This document shows, piece after piece, positions 17,596 through 25,407 of a stretch of 33,631 nucleotides of DNA. Both the position numbers and the translations under genes were made by a program. Positions within the stretch are counted from its first letter, which is position 1. Every line of letters begins with the position of its first letter. Origin of the DNA: JANPPS01 sp031428635 (GTDB taxonomy: Bacteria > Pseudomonadota > Alphaproteobacteria > Acetobacterales > Acetobacteraceae); contig JANPPS010000101.1 of NCBI GenBank assembly GCA_031428635.1, forward strand, positions 1-33,631, written 5' to 3'. A model generated the notes under the pieces. The model was not told the DNA's origin and did not search any database. It saw only the letters and a list, made by a program, of their open reading frames with translations.

Positions 17596-19073
17596 GGCCG
17601 CGCCGCCAGGCCGCCCCGCATCCAGGCGTGGTAGCGCCTCAGCCCGCCCAGCAGCCAGGTCGGCGCATGCCGGTTGCGCCAGATACCCGCCGCGTCCCGG
17701 TTGGCCTCGGTATAGGTTGGGTAGGCGTGGATGGTGCCGAATACTTTCTTGAGACCGACGCCCTGCCGCATCGCCAGGACCATCTCGGACAGCATCTCAC
17801 CGGCACGGGGTGCGACAATGGTGACGCCGACGATACGGTCCTTGCCGGGGGACGTCAGGATTTTCACAAATCCCTCCCGCGCGTCGTCGACGATGGCGCG
17901 ATCGAGCGCGCGCAGGTCGTAGCGTGTGACCTCGATATCGATACCCTGGGCTTTGGCCTCGCGCTCGTTCAGCCCGGCCCGCCCGATTTCGGGTTCGGTA
18001 TAGGTCACCGCGGGCATGACCGCCCGGTCCGGACGGATGCGGTAGAAGCGGCCGAACAGGGCGTTGATGCTGGCGTGCCATCCCTGGTGGGCGGCCGCGT
18101 GGGTGAGTTGCCAGGGCCCCGCCACGTCGCCGCAGGCATAGATGTTGGGATACAGCGTTTGCAGGTAGTGGTTGGTCTCGACCGTACCGCTTTTGGTAAT
18201 CGGGATACCCAGCTCCTCAAGGCCGAACCCGGCCGTCCTCGGCTTGCGGCCCACCGCGACGAGGATGACATCGAACGGTACGTCGAGGGTGCCGCCGGCA
18301 TAATCGACGCGCAGGCTACGCTCGCCATCGCGGACGGTGGCACTAACCGCCTGGTGCTCCGTCAGCACGCAAACGCCCTCCGCCTCCAGACGCCGACGCA
18401 GCAATGCGGACACCTCGTCATCCTCGCGATCGAGCAGTCGGTCCGATTTCTGCACGATCGTGACCGCGGATCCGAGCCGGGCGAAGGCCTGTGATAATTC
18501 GCAGGCGATCGGGCCGCCCCCGAGTATCAGCAGCCGCTTCGGCGCCGCCGCCAACCGCCATAGGGTTTCGGACGTGACGTAGCCGGTTTCATCGAGGCCG
18601 GGGATGGGCGGCACGGCGGGTGCGGCGCCGGTTGCGATGATGATGGACCGGGTGGTCAGGGTTTCGCCCTCGACCTCGACCGACCAGGGGGAGATGATCT
18701 TGGCCCTGCCGCGCCGGACATCGACGCCGAGGCCACGATAGCGCTCGGCAGAGTCGTGCGGGGCGATGGCGGTGATGGAGGCATGCACATACGCCCTCGC
18801 CGCCGTCGAATTGATCGGACCGGGGGGCCCAAGCAAGCCCAGGCTCGCCGCCGCATGGGCTTGCTTGACGAGGCGTGAGGCGTGGATCAGCGCTTTTGAC
18901 GGAACACACCCCGTGTTGAGGCAGTCGCCCCCCATCTCGCGTGCTTCTACCAGGGTGACCGTGGCGCCCGACTTGGCAGCAACCAGCGCCGCCACGAGCC
19001 CGCCAGTACCGGCGCCGATCACGATCAGGTTGCGATCGAACCGGTGCGGCCGCTGCCAGGTGCGGGGGGTCAT
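17592..19073 (-). CDS. Mercuric-reductase-like FAD/NAD(P) disulfide oxidoreductase
   Basis: A 493-residue class-I flavoprotein disulfide reductase. FAD-binding LIVIGAGTGGLVAAL at about 16-30; redox-active pair Cys51-x4-Cys56 in GGDCLNTGCVPSK; NAD(P)-binding LLILGGGPIACELSQAFARL; FAD site IYACGDVAG; C-terminal dimer domain with GTIHAYPTYTEANRDAAG, where the usual HxH is HAY. It lacks the N-terminal metal-binding domain and C-terminal vicinal cysteines of true MerA, so mercury is unlikely. It is often found beside TVP38-type membrane proteins, as here, where its ATG overlaps the TVP38 stop by 4 nt. A role in reducing a thiol, metalloid or selenium intermediate is inference. Start fixed by the overlap. 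Confidence 0.87.
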   Translation of the reverse strand: MTPRTWQRPHRFDRNLIVIGAGTGGLVAALVAAKSGATVTLVEAREMGGDCLNTGCVPSKALIHASRLVKQAHAAASLGLLGPPGPINSTAARAYVHASITAIAPHDSAERYRGLGVDVRRGRAKIISPWSVEVEGETLTTRSIIIATGAAPAVPPIPGLDETGYVTSETLWRLAAAPKRLLILGGGPIACELSQAFARLGSAVTIVQKSDRLLDREDDEVSALLRRRLEAEGVCVLTEHQAVSATVRDGERSLRVDYAGGTLDVPFDVILVAVGRKPRTAGFGLEELGIPITKSGTVETNHYLQTLYPNIYACGDVAGPWQLTHAAAHQGWHASINALFGRFYRIRPDRAVMPAVTYTEPEIGRAGLNEREAKAQGIDIEVTRYDLRALDRAIVDDAREGFVKILTSPGKDRIVGVTIVAPRAGEMLSEMVLAMRQGVGLKKVFGTIHAYPTYTEANRDAAGIWRNRHAPTWLLGGLRRYHAWMRGGLAARP

Positions 19074-19774
19074 CGGCGTTTCTCCATCAGCGTGATCACG
19101 ACCCTGGCGGTAATCGGCAAGCAAGCCAGCAACACTAGGGAGCCGAGCACCCCGGGCGACAGGATGCCGGATAGGCTGGTCAGGTGTTCGATCTGCGTGC
19201 CAGCGTTCACGTACACCAATCCTGCCGGTAGCATCGCGACCTGGCTGACGACATAAAATCTCAACACCGGGAATGTGGTGACACCGAACAACAGGTCCAC
19301 CACGAAAAAGGGGATCGCGGGCACCAGGCGCAGGCTGACGAGGTAAAGCCAGCCGTCGCGCGCCAGCCCCCGGTTCACCTGCTCCAGACGTCGCTGGAAA
19401 TGACGCTCCACCCAGCCGCGGAAAAGGTAACGGCTGGCGAGCAGGGCCAGGGTGGCGCCCAGCGACGCCCCGAACGACGCCAGCACCGTGCCCTCGATCA
19501 AGCCGAACACCGCACCGGCCGTCAGCGACATGAGAAGCGCACCCGGAATGGCCAGCGCCGCCATCGCGATGTAGGCCAGTAGATAGCCACCCGCGAACAG
19601 CACGGGGTTACGGTCGCGAGCCTGCACCAGCCCGTCCCGGTGCGACTGAAGCGACTGTAGCGTCAGGGCGTTGTGCAGCCCGAACGCGAAGAATGCGCCG
19701 ATAAGCGCCGCCGCCGCCGCCAGCAGGACGATTCGGGGAAGCCAAGAGTAACGGTTCGGCGCGGTCTCGCTCAA
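19070..19774 (-). CDS. TVP38/TMEM64 (DedA-like) membrane protein
   Basis: A 234-residue membrane protein with a first helix at about residues 13-32 (IVLLAAAAALIGAFFAFGL) and the TVP38/SNARE-associated core: AYIAMAALAIPGALLMSLTA, AVFGLIEGTVLASFGASLGA, LASRYLFRGWVERHF, LVSLRLVPAIPFFVVDLLFG and FYVVSQVAMLPAGLVYVNAG. The family is linked to lipid scrambling and to selenite/tellurite or redox-metal tolerance contexts; the exact role here is unknown. The frame is open far upstream, but the hydrophilic 92 residues there are low-complexity readthrough. The likely start is the TTG at 19774, which overlaps the stop of the preceding small gene as TTGA, matching the coupled pattern of the whole cluster. 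Confidence 0.85.
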   Translation of the reverse strand: MSETAPNRYSWLPRIVLLAAAAALIGAFFAFGLHNALTLQSLQSHRDGLVQARDRNPVLFAGGYLLAYIAMAALAIPGALLMSLTAGAVFGLIEGTVLASFGASLGATLALLASRYLFRGWVERHFQRRLEQVNRGLARDGWLYLVSLRLVPAIPFFVVDLLFGVTTFPVLRFYVVSQVAMLPAGLVYVNAGTQIEHLTSLSGILSPGVLGSLVLLACLPITARVVITLMEKRR

Positions 19775-19989
19775 GCAGCGGCCCGCCAGCGTAGCGTCCG
19801 GGGCGTAAGCGCCTGCCCGGTTCGCATAGGCTTGTTCGAAAGGTGGAGGTCCAGGGTGGGCCACAGGCCGGCCCGCATCGCTGCAGCCGTCGTGGCTTGG
19901 GCACCCGTTACCGGCAAGATGCTGGTGCGACCACCCATGAAAAGCACGGCGCCGCCCGTCTCCACGACAGACCCCCTGCCCGGCGTCAC
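19771..19989 (-). CDS. Small uncharacterised protein (72 aa) embedded in the coupled cluster
   Basis: I do not recognise this protein. It reads from a GTG that overlaps the symporter stop by 4 nt (GTGA) and ends at a TGA that overlaps the TVP38 start by 4 nt (TTGA), filling exactly the space between two certain genes. The mid-part GGAVLFMGGRTSILPVTGA is mildly hydrophobic; the C-terminal third is basic with several Arg/Thr and ends RWRAAA. There are no cysteines and no clear membrane helix. An alternative GTG at 19965 has AGGGGG 6 nt upstream and would give 64 aa. Roles as a membrane-associated subunit or a peptide substrate of the radical SAM enzyme are guesses. The location is the main support for it being real. 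Confidence 0.5.
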   Translation of the reverse strand: MTPGRGSVVETGGAVLFMGGRTSILPVTGAQATTAAAMRAGLWPTLDLHLSNKPMRTGQALTPRTLRWRAAA

Positions 19990-21410
19990 TCCTGCGGCAG
20001 CCCGGCCAGTGACAGGCTCGTTCGTGGGGCCAGTAGGGCCCCGGCGACAAAGCCCGCCGTGCAGACAGCCAAGCCCCAGGCGTTGACGCCCAGGTCGAGC
20101 GCGAACGGGCCGGACCCGAGCGAAAGGCCTGTGGGGACGATGCTCAGGTGCCCGAAGGTTTCCACCGCGCGGATGACGCCGAAGGCGATGCCGGGCCAGA
20201 GCGCCATGTGAAAGCTAACGGACCCGGCGGATCGTATCCAGGAAAGTAGGAAAATGGGCGCCAGGCCCATCACCATGGTCCCGCTGATCGTGGTCGCCGC
20301 GATAATGGCCGGGCCGACCCGATCGCCCAGGTAGATGGAAAGCAAAGGCAGGTTGCCCACGACTGCAACGATGACCATCGCGAGGCGTCCCGTCATACGT
20401 TGGCGGGGTGTGGGATCCAGCGCGCTATTCCGCCAGTCCCGGGCCGATAGCTTGGCGACGCTGGTTAGCGTTGAGTCGATCGTCGACCCGCCCGTCATCA
20501 ACATGATCGCGTTGAACGCCATCAGCATCGCCAGCCCGAACGAAGCCGGGACCGTGACGCTGGTGGGCTTACCCAAGCCGAACGACAGGCCATAAAGGCC
20601 AATCAGGCTGAATAGAAAGATGAAGCTGCCGCTGAGTACGCTGGCAAGCAGAAAGCTCTGTAGCGCTTGCCGGGGCCGGTTCAGAAACCCGCGATCGGTG
20701 AGCACCGGGTCGTGGAACGGGTAGGAAAAGACCTGGACGAAGGCGAGCAGGCAAAAAGTCAGGCCGCCGTCCCGCGTCGCTTCCGAAACCACAGGTAGCC
20801 CTTTGGCCTCGAGCCCGGGAAACAGCACAGCCAGCACCAGCGCCAGTAGGACGAACGCCAGGATGATGTGGATCCGGTCTGTCGTGAGGCTGGCGCGCAT
20901 ACCACCGCGCCAGGCGTAGGCGACGGTGAAGGCCGTCACAAGCACGACCGCCAGCCAATACGGATTACTGCCCTCTGGCCCAAAGTATAGCGACATGACC
21001 TTGCTGTTCGACCACATCTCATTAGCCAGCCTGAACAGCACAAGCAGCATAAACAGCTTCGCCGCACCCGCGCCATACTTGGTGACCAGGAAATGTGGCA
21101 GGGAGCGGTATCCACCGCGTGACCGCAACAGGTAGATCGCAAAGCCGGCCACCACGAAGCTCAGATAATAGACCGTGTAGCCCAGGCCGCCGGTCAACCC
21201 GTAGCCGTAGGCGAGGTCGGAGGCGTTGGCGATCGATTTGGCGAACACCCAGGTGACGGCGGCGCTCATGGCCACCATCAGCACACCTGGCGGCCGGCCG
21301 TCATCGCGCCGGCCGTCGAAGAACTGGGCAGCGCCAACCCGCCGGGGCGTCACCCACCACGTGACCGCACAGAATGCCAACAGAACGAGCCAGGGTGCAG
21401 CTGTTTGCAA
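19986..21410 (-). CDS. Sodium:solute symporter (SSS) family transporter
   Basis: A 474-residue membrane protein with about 12-13 helices and the SSS-type pattern VTWVFAKSIANASDLAYGYG, FVVAGFAIYLLRSRGGYRSL, YAWRGGMRASLTTDRIHIIL, SYPFHDPVLTDRGFL and MLMTGGSTIDSTLTSVAKLS, the last matching the sodium-site helix of the PutP/vSGLT group. Cargo cannot be read from sequence; position at the head of the coupled cluster suggests uptake of a precursor or product of that pathway. The start is TTG at 21410, supported by AAGGAG 8 nt upstream (AAGGAGTAAGACGG before TTG); no in-frame ATG fits. Its stop overlaps the small gene's GTG by 4 nt. Confidence 0.88.
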   Translation of the reverse strand: MQTAAPWLVLLAFCAVTWWVTPRRVGAAQFFDGRRDDGRPPGVLMVAMSAAVTWVFAKSIANASDLAYGYGLTGGLGYTVYYLSFVVAGFAIYLLRSRGGYRSLPHFLVTKYGAGAAKLFMLLVLFRLANEMWSNSKVMSLYFGPEGSNPYWLAVVLVTAFTVAYAWRGGMRASLTTDRIHIILAFVLLALVLAVLFPGLEAKGLPVVSEATRDGGLTFCLLAFVQVFSYPFHDPVLTDRGFLNRPRQALQSFLLASVLSGSFIFLFSLIGLYGLSFGLGKPTSVTVPASFGLAMLMAFNAIMLMTGGSTIDSTLTSVAKLSARDWRNSALDPTPRQRMTGRLAMVIVAVVGNLPLLSIYLGDRVGPAIIAATTISGTMVMGLAPIFLLSWIRSAGSVSFHMALWPGIAFGVIRAVETFGHLSIVPTGLSLGSGPFALDLGVNAWGLAVCTAGFVAGALLAPRTSLSLAGLPQE

Positions 21411-21635
21411 CCGTCTTACTCCTTACCCTGTTTTGTAGGCCCACCCGCTGTCCTGTCCGACAGCGAAGGCCCGGCGGTCGCGTCAGCGCAGGCCGCAAGT
21501 GCCCGCATCATGCACGCTCGCCCGGCCCGTTGATTACCCTGGTGCTTACTGGTGAGAAAACCGGCGGGCAACGCCAATCTGGCTGGTGCCGGACGGGCGT
21601 CGGGTTGCCTTGGATTTTGGTGCCCGCACAGAGCG

Positions 21636-22322
21636 TTAGATCGCCCGTGCCGGCATGGACGCGATGCCGAGGGCAACATCGACCAGACTTTGCCCGACAA
21701 TGTCCGGCGTCGCCATCGTGGCAGGAAAGCTCTGGCCGCGGGCGACGAAACCCGTCAGCAGCCCGGCGCATTTGGCCCCATGCACATCCCAAGCGTGCGT
21801 GGCCACCAGCGCCAGCTCCGCTGGTGCCACACCAAGCACCGCGGCGGCATGTAAATAGAGACCGCGCCGGGGCTTCCACTGCCGGATCTCGGCAACCGAA
21901 ATCACACGCTCCACGTCCGCCGTGAGCTTGGCGCGCTGAAACAGCGCCTCCGTCGTCGCGGTTGCGCCGTTGGTGAGTGCGGCGACGCGCACATCCGCAC
22001 TACGCAGAATACGGAACGCCTCGGCGGCATCGGGTTGGGGGTCCAACTGCCCGAACCCGTCCAGCACCGCATCGAGACCGGCCCGGTCCGGGGCCAGTCC
22101 ATGCTCGCGCCCTAATTCAGCGAGCGTCGCCGCCGCAATGTCGCGGAACGCCGCATACGTGTCGGTTGCAGCCAAGGCAAAGGCGTCCCGTAGGATACGG
22201 GCGAACCACGTCTCCAGGCTGGTGCCTGGTATGCCATAGGCTACTAACCGAGGACGCAACGATTCTAAGGAAAATGTGGTCTCGACAATATCGAACGCTA
22301 CGGCGCGCGGGCGAACTGCCAT
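21636..22322 (-). CDS. HAD-superfamily hydrolase (haloacid dehalogenase type II-like)
   Basis: A 228-residue HAD hydrolase. Motif I is AFDIVETTFSLE (nucleophile Asp11, Thr15, without the second Asp of HAD phosphatases), motif II LTNGATATTEAL, motif III lysine in IRQWKPRRGLYLHAA, motif IV VATHAWDVHGAKCAG. The lack of the DxD pattern and the overall layout fit the type II dehalogenase branch, but phosphatase or other C-X hydrolysis is possible. The start at 22322 is set by GGGGAGG 7 nt upstream, over an ATG at 22352. It precedes the symporter by 225 nt on the same strand and is divergent from selD, so it may share control with both. Confidence 0.85.
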   Translation of the reverse strand: MAVRPRAVAFDIVETTFSLESLRPRLVAYGIPGTSLETWFARILRDAFALAATDTYAAFRDIAAATLAELGREHGLAPDRAGLDAVLDGFGQLDPQPDAAEAFRILRSADVRVAALTNGATATTEALFQRAKLTADVERVISVAEIRQWKPRRGLYLHAAAVLGVAPAELALVATHAWDVHGAKCAGLLTGFVARGQSFPATMATPDIVGQSLVDVALGIASMPARAI

Positions 22323-22434
22323 ACGGACCTCCCCGTCAGTGAGGATGTGCAACGCCCAGACACCACGGGGTTTCCCTGATTGCTTTACCGGCCTATTGGC
22401 CCAGTCTTATGGATCGCGACCCGGGAAAGACTTG

Positions 22435-22509
22435 ATGACGATCGACGCGTTCGTGCGCGTGCTGCGGCCACAGCACGACCATCGGCCGGAGGCTGTCGCA
22501 TGCGCGTAG
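22435..22509 (+). CDS. Possible 24-residue leader peptide overlapping the selD start
   Basis: ATG-initiated frame MTIDAFVRVLRPQHDHRPEA... ending at TAG, with a weak purine-rich site (GGGAAAG) upstream. It ends 10 nt inside selD, so the selD ribosome site (CGGAGG) and ATG lie within it. Translation through it could expose or mask the selD start. No known family; a chance frame is also possible. Confidence 0.25.
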   Translation: MTIDAFVRVLRPQHDHRPEAVACA

Positions 22510-24734
22510 GGCCGGTCATCAAAGACGTCGTGCTAGTTGGTGCCGGACACGCCCATGTGGCGGTGTTGCGGATGTTCGGCATGCGCCCGATCGAAGGTGT
22601 GCGGCTCACGCTGCTGACCCGTGAGGTGGAGACGCCCTACTCCGGCATGCTGCCGGGTGTGGTTGCCGGGCATTACGCGATCGACGACGCCCATATCGAC
22701 GCCGGCAAGCTCGTCCGTTTTGCCGGCGGCCGGCTATATCAGGATGCGGCGGTCGGGATCGATCTGGCGACGCGCCGGGTGCTGTGCCGATCGCGCCCGC
22801 CGATCCGCTACGATCTGCTGTCGCTCGATATCGGCTCCAGGCCGAATACCGGATCGGTCCCTGGCGCGGCCGAGCACACGATCCCGGTCAAGCCAATCGA
22901 CGGCTTCCTGCAGCGGTTCGACGGCGTGCTGGCGCGGGTGCGGGAGGGGCGCACGCGGCACGTGCTGTTGGTGGGCGGCGGTGCCGGCGGCGTAGAATTG
23001 CTGCTTTCGGTCGAGACCCGGCTGCGGCGTGAGGCCCCGGACGGTGCCGCGCTGCGCTTCACGCTGGTGTCAGCGTCCAATGAGATCCTGCCGAGCTTTC
23101 CCGCCGCGTTCCGCGCCCGGTTTCACGCCATCCTGATCGAGCGCGGTATCGCGGTGCATACCGGGGTGCGCGTCGCGGCTGTCGAGCGCGGTGTGATTAC
23201 ACTGGCCGACGGCGTACGCCTCGATGCCGACGAAATCCTCTGGACGACCGAGGCCGCGCCGGCGTCATGGCTCGGAGAGACCGGTTTGCCGCTCGATAAC
23301 GGCTTCGTCAGCGTCGATGCGAACCTGCAGGCGACGACGGACGTGTTCGCCGCCGGAGACATGATATCGTTCCGCCCCGGCGCGATCCCCCGGTCCGGTG
23401 TTTACGCCGTGCGAGCCGGGCCGGTGCTGGCGCGTAATCTTCGCGCCGTACTGACCGGCAAGCGGCTCCGTCCCTACCGGCCACAGGCGCAGGCGCTGGC
23501 CATCGTCAGCACCGGCACGACCCACGCCGTGATGACCCGAAACGGCCTGATGATCGAGGGCGATTGGGTGTGGCGACTGAAGGACCGTATCGATCGGCGC
23601 TGGATGGCACAGTACACGGACCTTCCGGCAATGCCGGAGCCCAGGCAGGGCCCCGCATCCCCGCTCGCTGACAAGGCGGCGCTGCGCGACATATCGGCCA
23701 TGGCGATGCGCTGCGGCGGGTGCGGCGCCAAGGTGGGCGCGACCGTACTGAGCCGCGCGCTGGGTCAGATCGTGCCGGCCCGACGGGATGAGGTTCTGGT
23801 TGGCCTTGATTCGCCCGACGACGCAGCCGTTGTCGACACCGGCGGCGAACTGCTCTCGGTCCACAGCGTCGACTACTTCCGTGCAATCGTCGACGACCCC
23901 TATCGGTTCGGCATGATCGCCGCGACCCATGCGCTCGGGGACATTTACGCGATGGGCGCCCGCCCGCTCACGGCACTCGCTATCGCCACCGTCCCCTATG
24001 GTCTGGAGCCGATGGTAGAATCGGACCTTTCGGACATGATGCTGGGCGCCAACGAGGTCCTGAGTGCCGCCGACTGCGCGCTAGTCGGCGGCCATACGAG
24101 CGAGGGCGCCGAACTCTCCCTGGGCTTCGCCGTCAATGGGCAGGCGAGGCGAGGCGGATACCTATGCAAGGGCGGTCTGCAGCCCGGGGATGCGCTGATC
24201 CTCACCAAGCCGATCGGCACTGGCACGCTGCTGGCGGCCGACATGCGAGGGAAGGCACGCGCCCGCTGGGTCCAGGCGGCGCTGCGGCACATGATCCACG
24301 GCAACGCCGAGGCCGCGCTAATTCTCGCCGATCACGGGGTGCATGCCGCGACCGACGTGACGGGCTTCGGCCTCCTCGGGCATCTGGTTGAAATGACGAA
24401 GGCGAGCGCGGTCGATGCTGATTTGAACCTCTCCACCATACCGGTGCTGGCCGGTGCGCGTGAGTCGGTCGCGGCAGGTGTTTTTTCTTCGCTGCAGCCG
24501 GCCAATTTTCGGCTGCGCCGGGCTATCCGCAACCTAGACGCTGCGCAGCAGGAGGCGATGTATCCGCTATTGTTCGACCCACAAACAGCGGGCGGGCTGC
24601 TGGCGAGCGTACCAGGCGATTTGGCCGAGCACTGCGTCCTGGCGCTGCGGGCAGCCGGTTATGAAGCGGCGGCGATTATCGGCCGAGTAAACGCGCTTTC
24701 AGACGCGCTTGAGCCCATTCGGCTTCTGCCTTGA
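22500..24734 (+). CDS. selD: Selenide, water dikinase fused to an NADH-dehydrogenase-like flavoprotein
   Basis: A 744-residue fusion. Residues 1 to about 375 form a pyridine-nucleotide-disulfide oxidoreductase/NDH-2-like domain: VVLVGAGHAHVAVLRMFGM, the YSGMLPGVVAGHY loop, HVLLVGGGAGGVELLLS (second Rossmann), DVFAAGDM. Residues about 400-744 are selenophosphate synthetase: RCGGCGAKVG with active-site Cys408 and Lys411, GLDSPDDAAVVD, HSVDYFRAIVDDPYRFGMIA, AMGARPLTALAIATVP, VGGHTSEGAELSLGFAVNG, TKPIGTGTLLAADM and TDVTGFGLLGHLVEM. The enzyme makes selenophosphate from selenide and ATP; the flavoprotein part may reduce or bind the selenium donor. The ATG at 22500 has CGGAGG 7 nt upstream. No selA, selB or selenouridine synthase gene is in the window. 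Confidence 0.95.
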   Translation: MRVGPVIKDVVLVGAGHAHVAVLRMFGMRPIEGVRLTLLTREVETPYSGMLPGVVAGHYAIDDAHIDAGKLVRFAGGRLYQDAAVGIDLATRRVLCRSRPPIRYDLLSLDIGSRPNTGSVPGAAEHTIPVKPIDGFLQRFDGVLARVREGRTRHVLLVGGGAGGVELLLSVETRLRREAPDGAALRFTLVSASNEILPSFPAAFRARFHAILIERGIAVHTGVRVAAVERGVITLADGVRLDADEILWTTEAAPASWLGETGLPLDNGFVSVDANLQATTDVFAAGDMISFRPGAIPRSGVYAVRAGPVLARNLRAVLTGKRLRPYRPQAQALAIVSTGTTHAVMTRNGLMIEGDWVWRLKDRIDRRWMAQYTDLPAMPEPRQGPASPLADKAALRDISAMAMRCGGCGAKVGATVLSRALGQIVPARRDEVLVGLDSPDDAAVVDTGGELLSVHSVDYFRAIVDDPYRFGMIAATHALGDIYAMGARPLTALAIATVPYGLEPMVESDLSDMMLGANEVLSAADCALVGGHTSEGAELSLGFAVNGQARRGGYLCKGGLQPGDALILTKPIGTGTLLAADMRGKARARWVQAALRHMIHGNAEAALILADHGVHAATDVTGFGLLGHLVEMTKASAVDADLNLSTIPVLAGARESVAAGVFSSLQPANFRLRRAIRNLDAAQQEAMYPLLFDPQTAGGLLASVPGDLAEHCVLALRAAGYEAAAIIGRVNALSDALEPIRLLP

Positions 24735-24822
24735 CGATCCGTTAGACGAGATGCGATCGGAATATTTCGACGGTTTTTAGGTTTACTGTCTCTCTGGGTA
24801 TAATTTGGACTGCCTACGCCAT

Positions 24823-24881
24823 GCCCGGGAGTCCGGGCCAAGGTTCCGTGGGGGTCCCCCAAACCGGTACCATTCGGTTTT
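24823..24881. terminator. Clustered hairpins downstream of selD, possible termination region
   Basis: Three inverted repeats in 60 nt: GCCCGG/CCGGGC with a 4-nt loop (24823-24838), TGGGGG/CCCCCA about one base (24849-24861), and AAACCG/CGGTTT with an 8-nt loop followed by U residues (24861-24881). The last is the most terminator-like but its stem is weak. They start about 90 nt after the selD stop. Confidence 0.4.
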
Positions 24882-25102
24882 ATCCAGAACGGTTGACCGC
24901 CGCTCTCTTCTAATCGGGCTCCGACATTTTTTTATAGCCCGACCATCAACTGATTTCTGAAATCGTCACAAGATTCTTGTCTCTCAAAATCGGACGAGCC
25001 GCGACGAGGATTCAATGCCGCTAACTTTTTATTGATCATCGGTTTTATCTGATCGACTTGACACGCCGTAGTCGCTTTTGGCCCCTCGATCGGATTTTTC
25101 AG

Positions 25103-25118
25103 GATTGTTTAAACAATC
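25103..25118. promoter_or_regulatory. Perfect palindrome GATTGTTTAAACAATC, candidate operator
   Basis: A 16-nt perfect two-fold repeat with 8-nt arms and no spacer, 290 nt upstream of the REC-PAS-GGDEF-EAL start. Its GTTTAAAC core resembles the centre of the palindrome upstream of the rpfF-like gene (31152-31168), which suggests a dimeric regulator common to both arms of the locus. No regulator is identified. Confidence 0.4.
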
Positions 25119-25407
25119 AACTTACAAAGCTTAATAAAGAGCAGTGATTTCAGGCGTGACCTGGCGCTCGCCTGGCCATATTCGATCATCAGTCATTCCG
25201 GCCCGAGCCAGGTCGCATGGCCGGTGCCTAACAGCGCTCACCGAACTACCCCCACCGGCAAGGATCCATGGATGACGCTTATTAATGCGATCTTCATTTT
25301 CAGGCCCTCCTATGATACACCTCATCGAGGGCCGATCGTTTCGATGGTTGCAACTATCAATTGTATGTAGGTCTCATGCCGCGCGGCTCAGGTCAGAGGT
25401 CATACTA

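Larger units (their letters stand above)
24735..25407. other. AT-richer intergenic regulatory region between selD and the DSF locus
   Basis: About 670 nt with no convincing gene. It is clearly lower in GC than the flanks and rich in secondary structure: the selD-proximal hairpins, a 7-bp stem TCGGGCT/AGCCCGA around a T-rich loop (24914-24942), a perfect 16-nt palindrome (25103-25118) and a 7-bp stem GGCCCTC/GAGGGCC (25303-25333) roughly 75-105 nt before the next gene. I found no tRNA-like T-loop and no c-di-GMP riboswitch core. It probably holds the terminator of selD and the promoter and leader of the REC-GGDEF-EAL/rpfC operon. Confidence 0.6.

Noticed and set aside
16718..17752. 344-codon plus-strand frame across the two transferase genes
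   Set aside because: Arg/Pro/Ala-rich, crosses gene boundaries of two clear transferases on the other strand, no family signal.
17628..18494. 288-codon plus-strand frame opposite the flavoprotein
   Set aside because: Antisense shadow of a well-supported disulfide oxidoreductase.
17592..19073. Calling the flavoprotein a true mercuric reductase (merA)
   Set aside because: It lacks the N-terminal heavy-metal domain and C-terminal vicinal cysteines, and no other mer gene is nearby.
24823..24900. Possible selenocysteine tRNA or SECIS-like element after selD
   Set aside because: Hairpins are present but there is no T-loop (GGTTCGA-type) sequence, no plausible TCA anticodon loop and no acceptor-stem pairing or CCA end.
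25120..25407. c-di-GMP riboswitch in the leader of the GGDEF-EAL gene
   Set aside because: I looked for the conserved GEMM core and tetraloop-receptor segments and did not see them; only a simple 7-bp stem is present.
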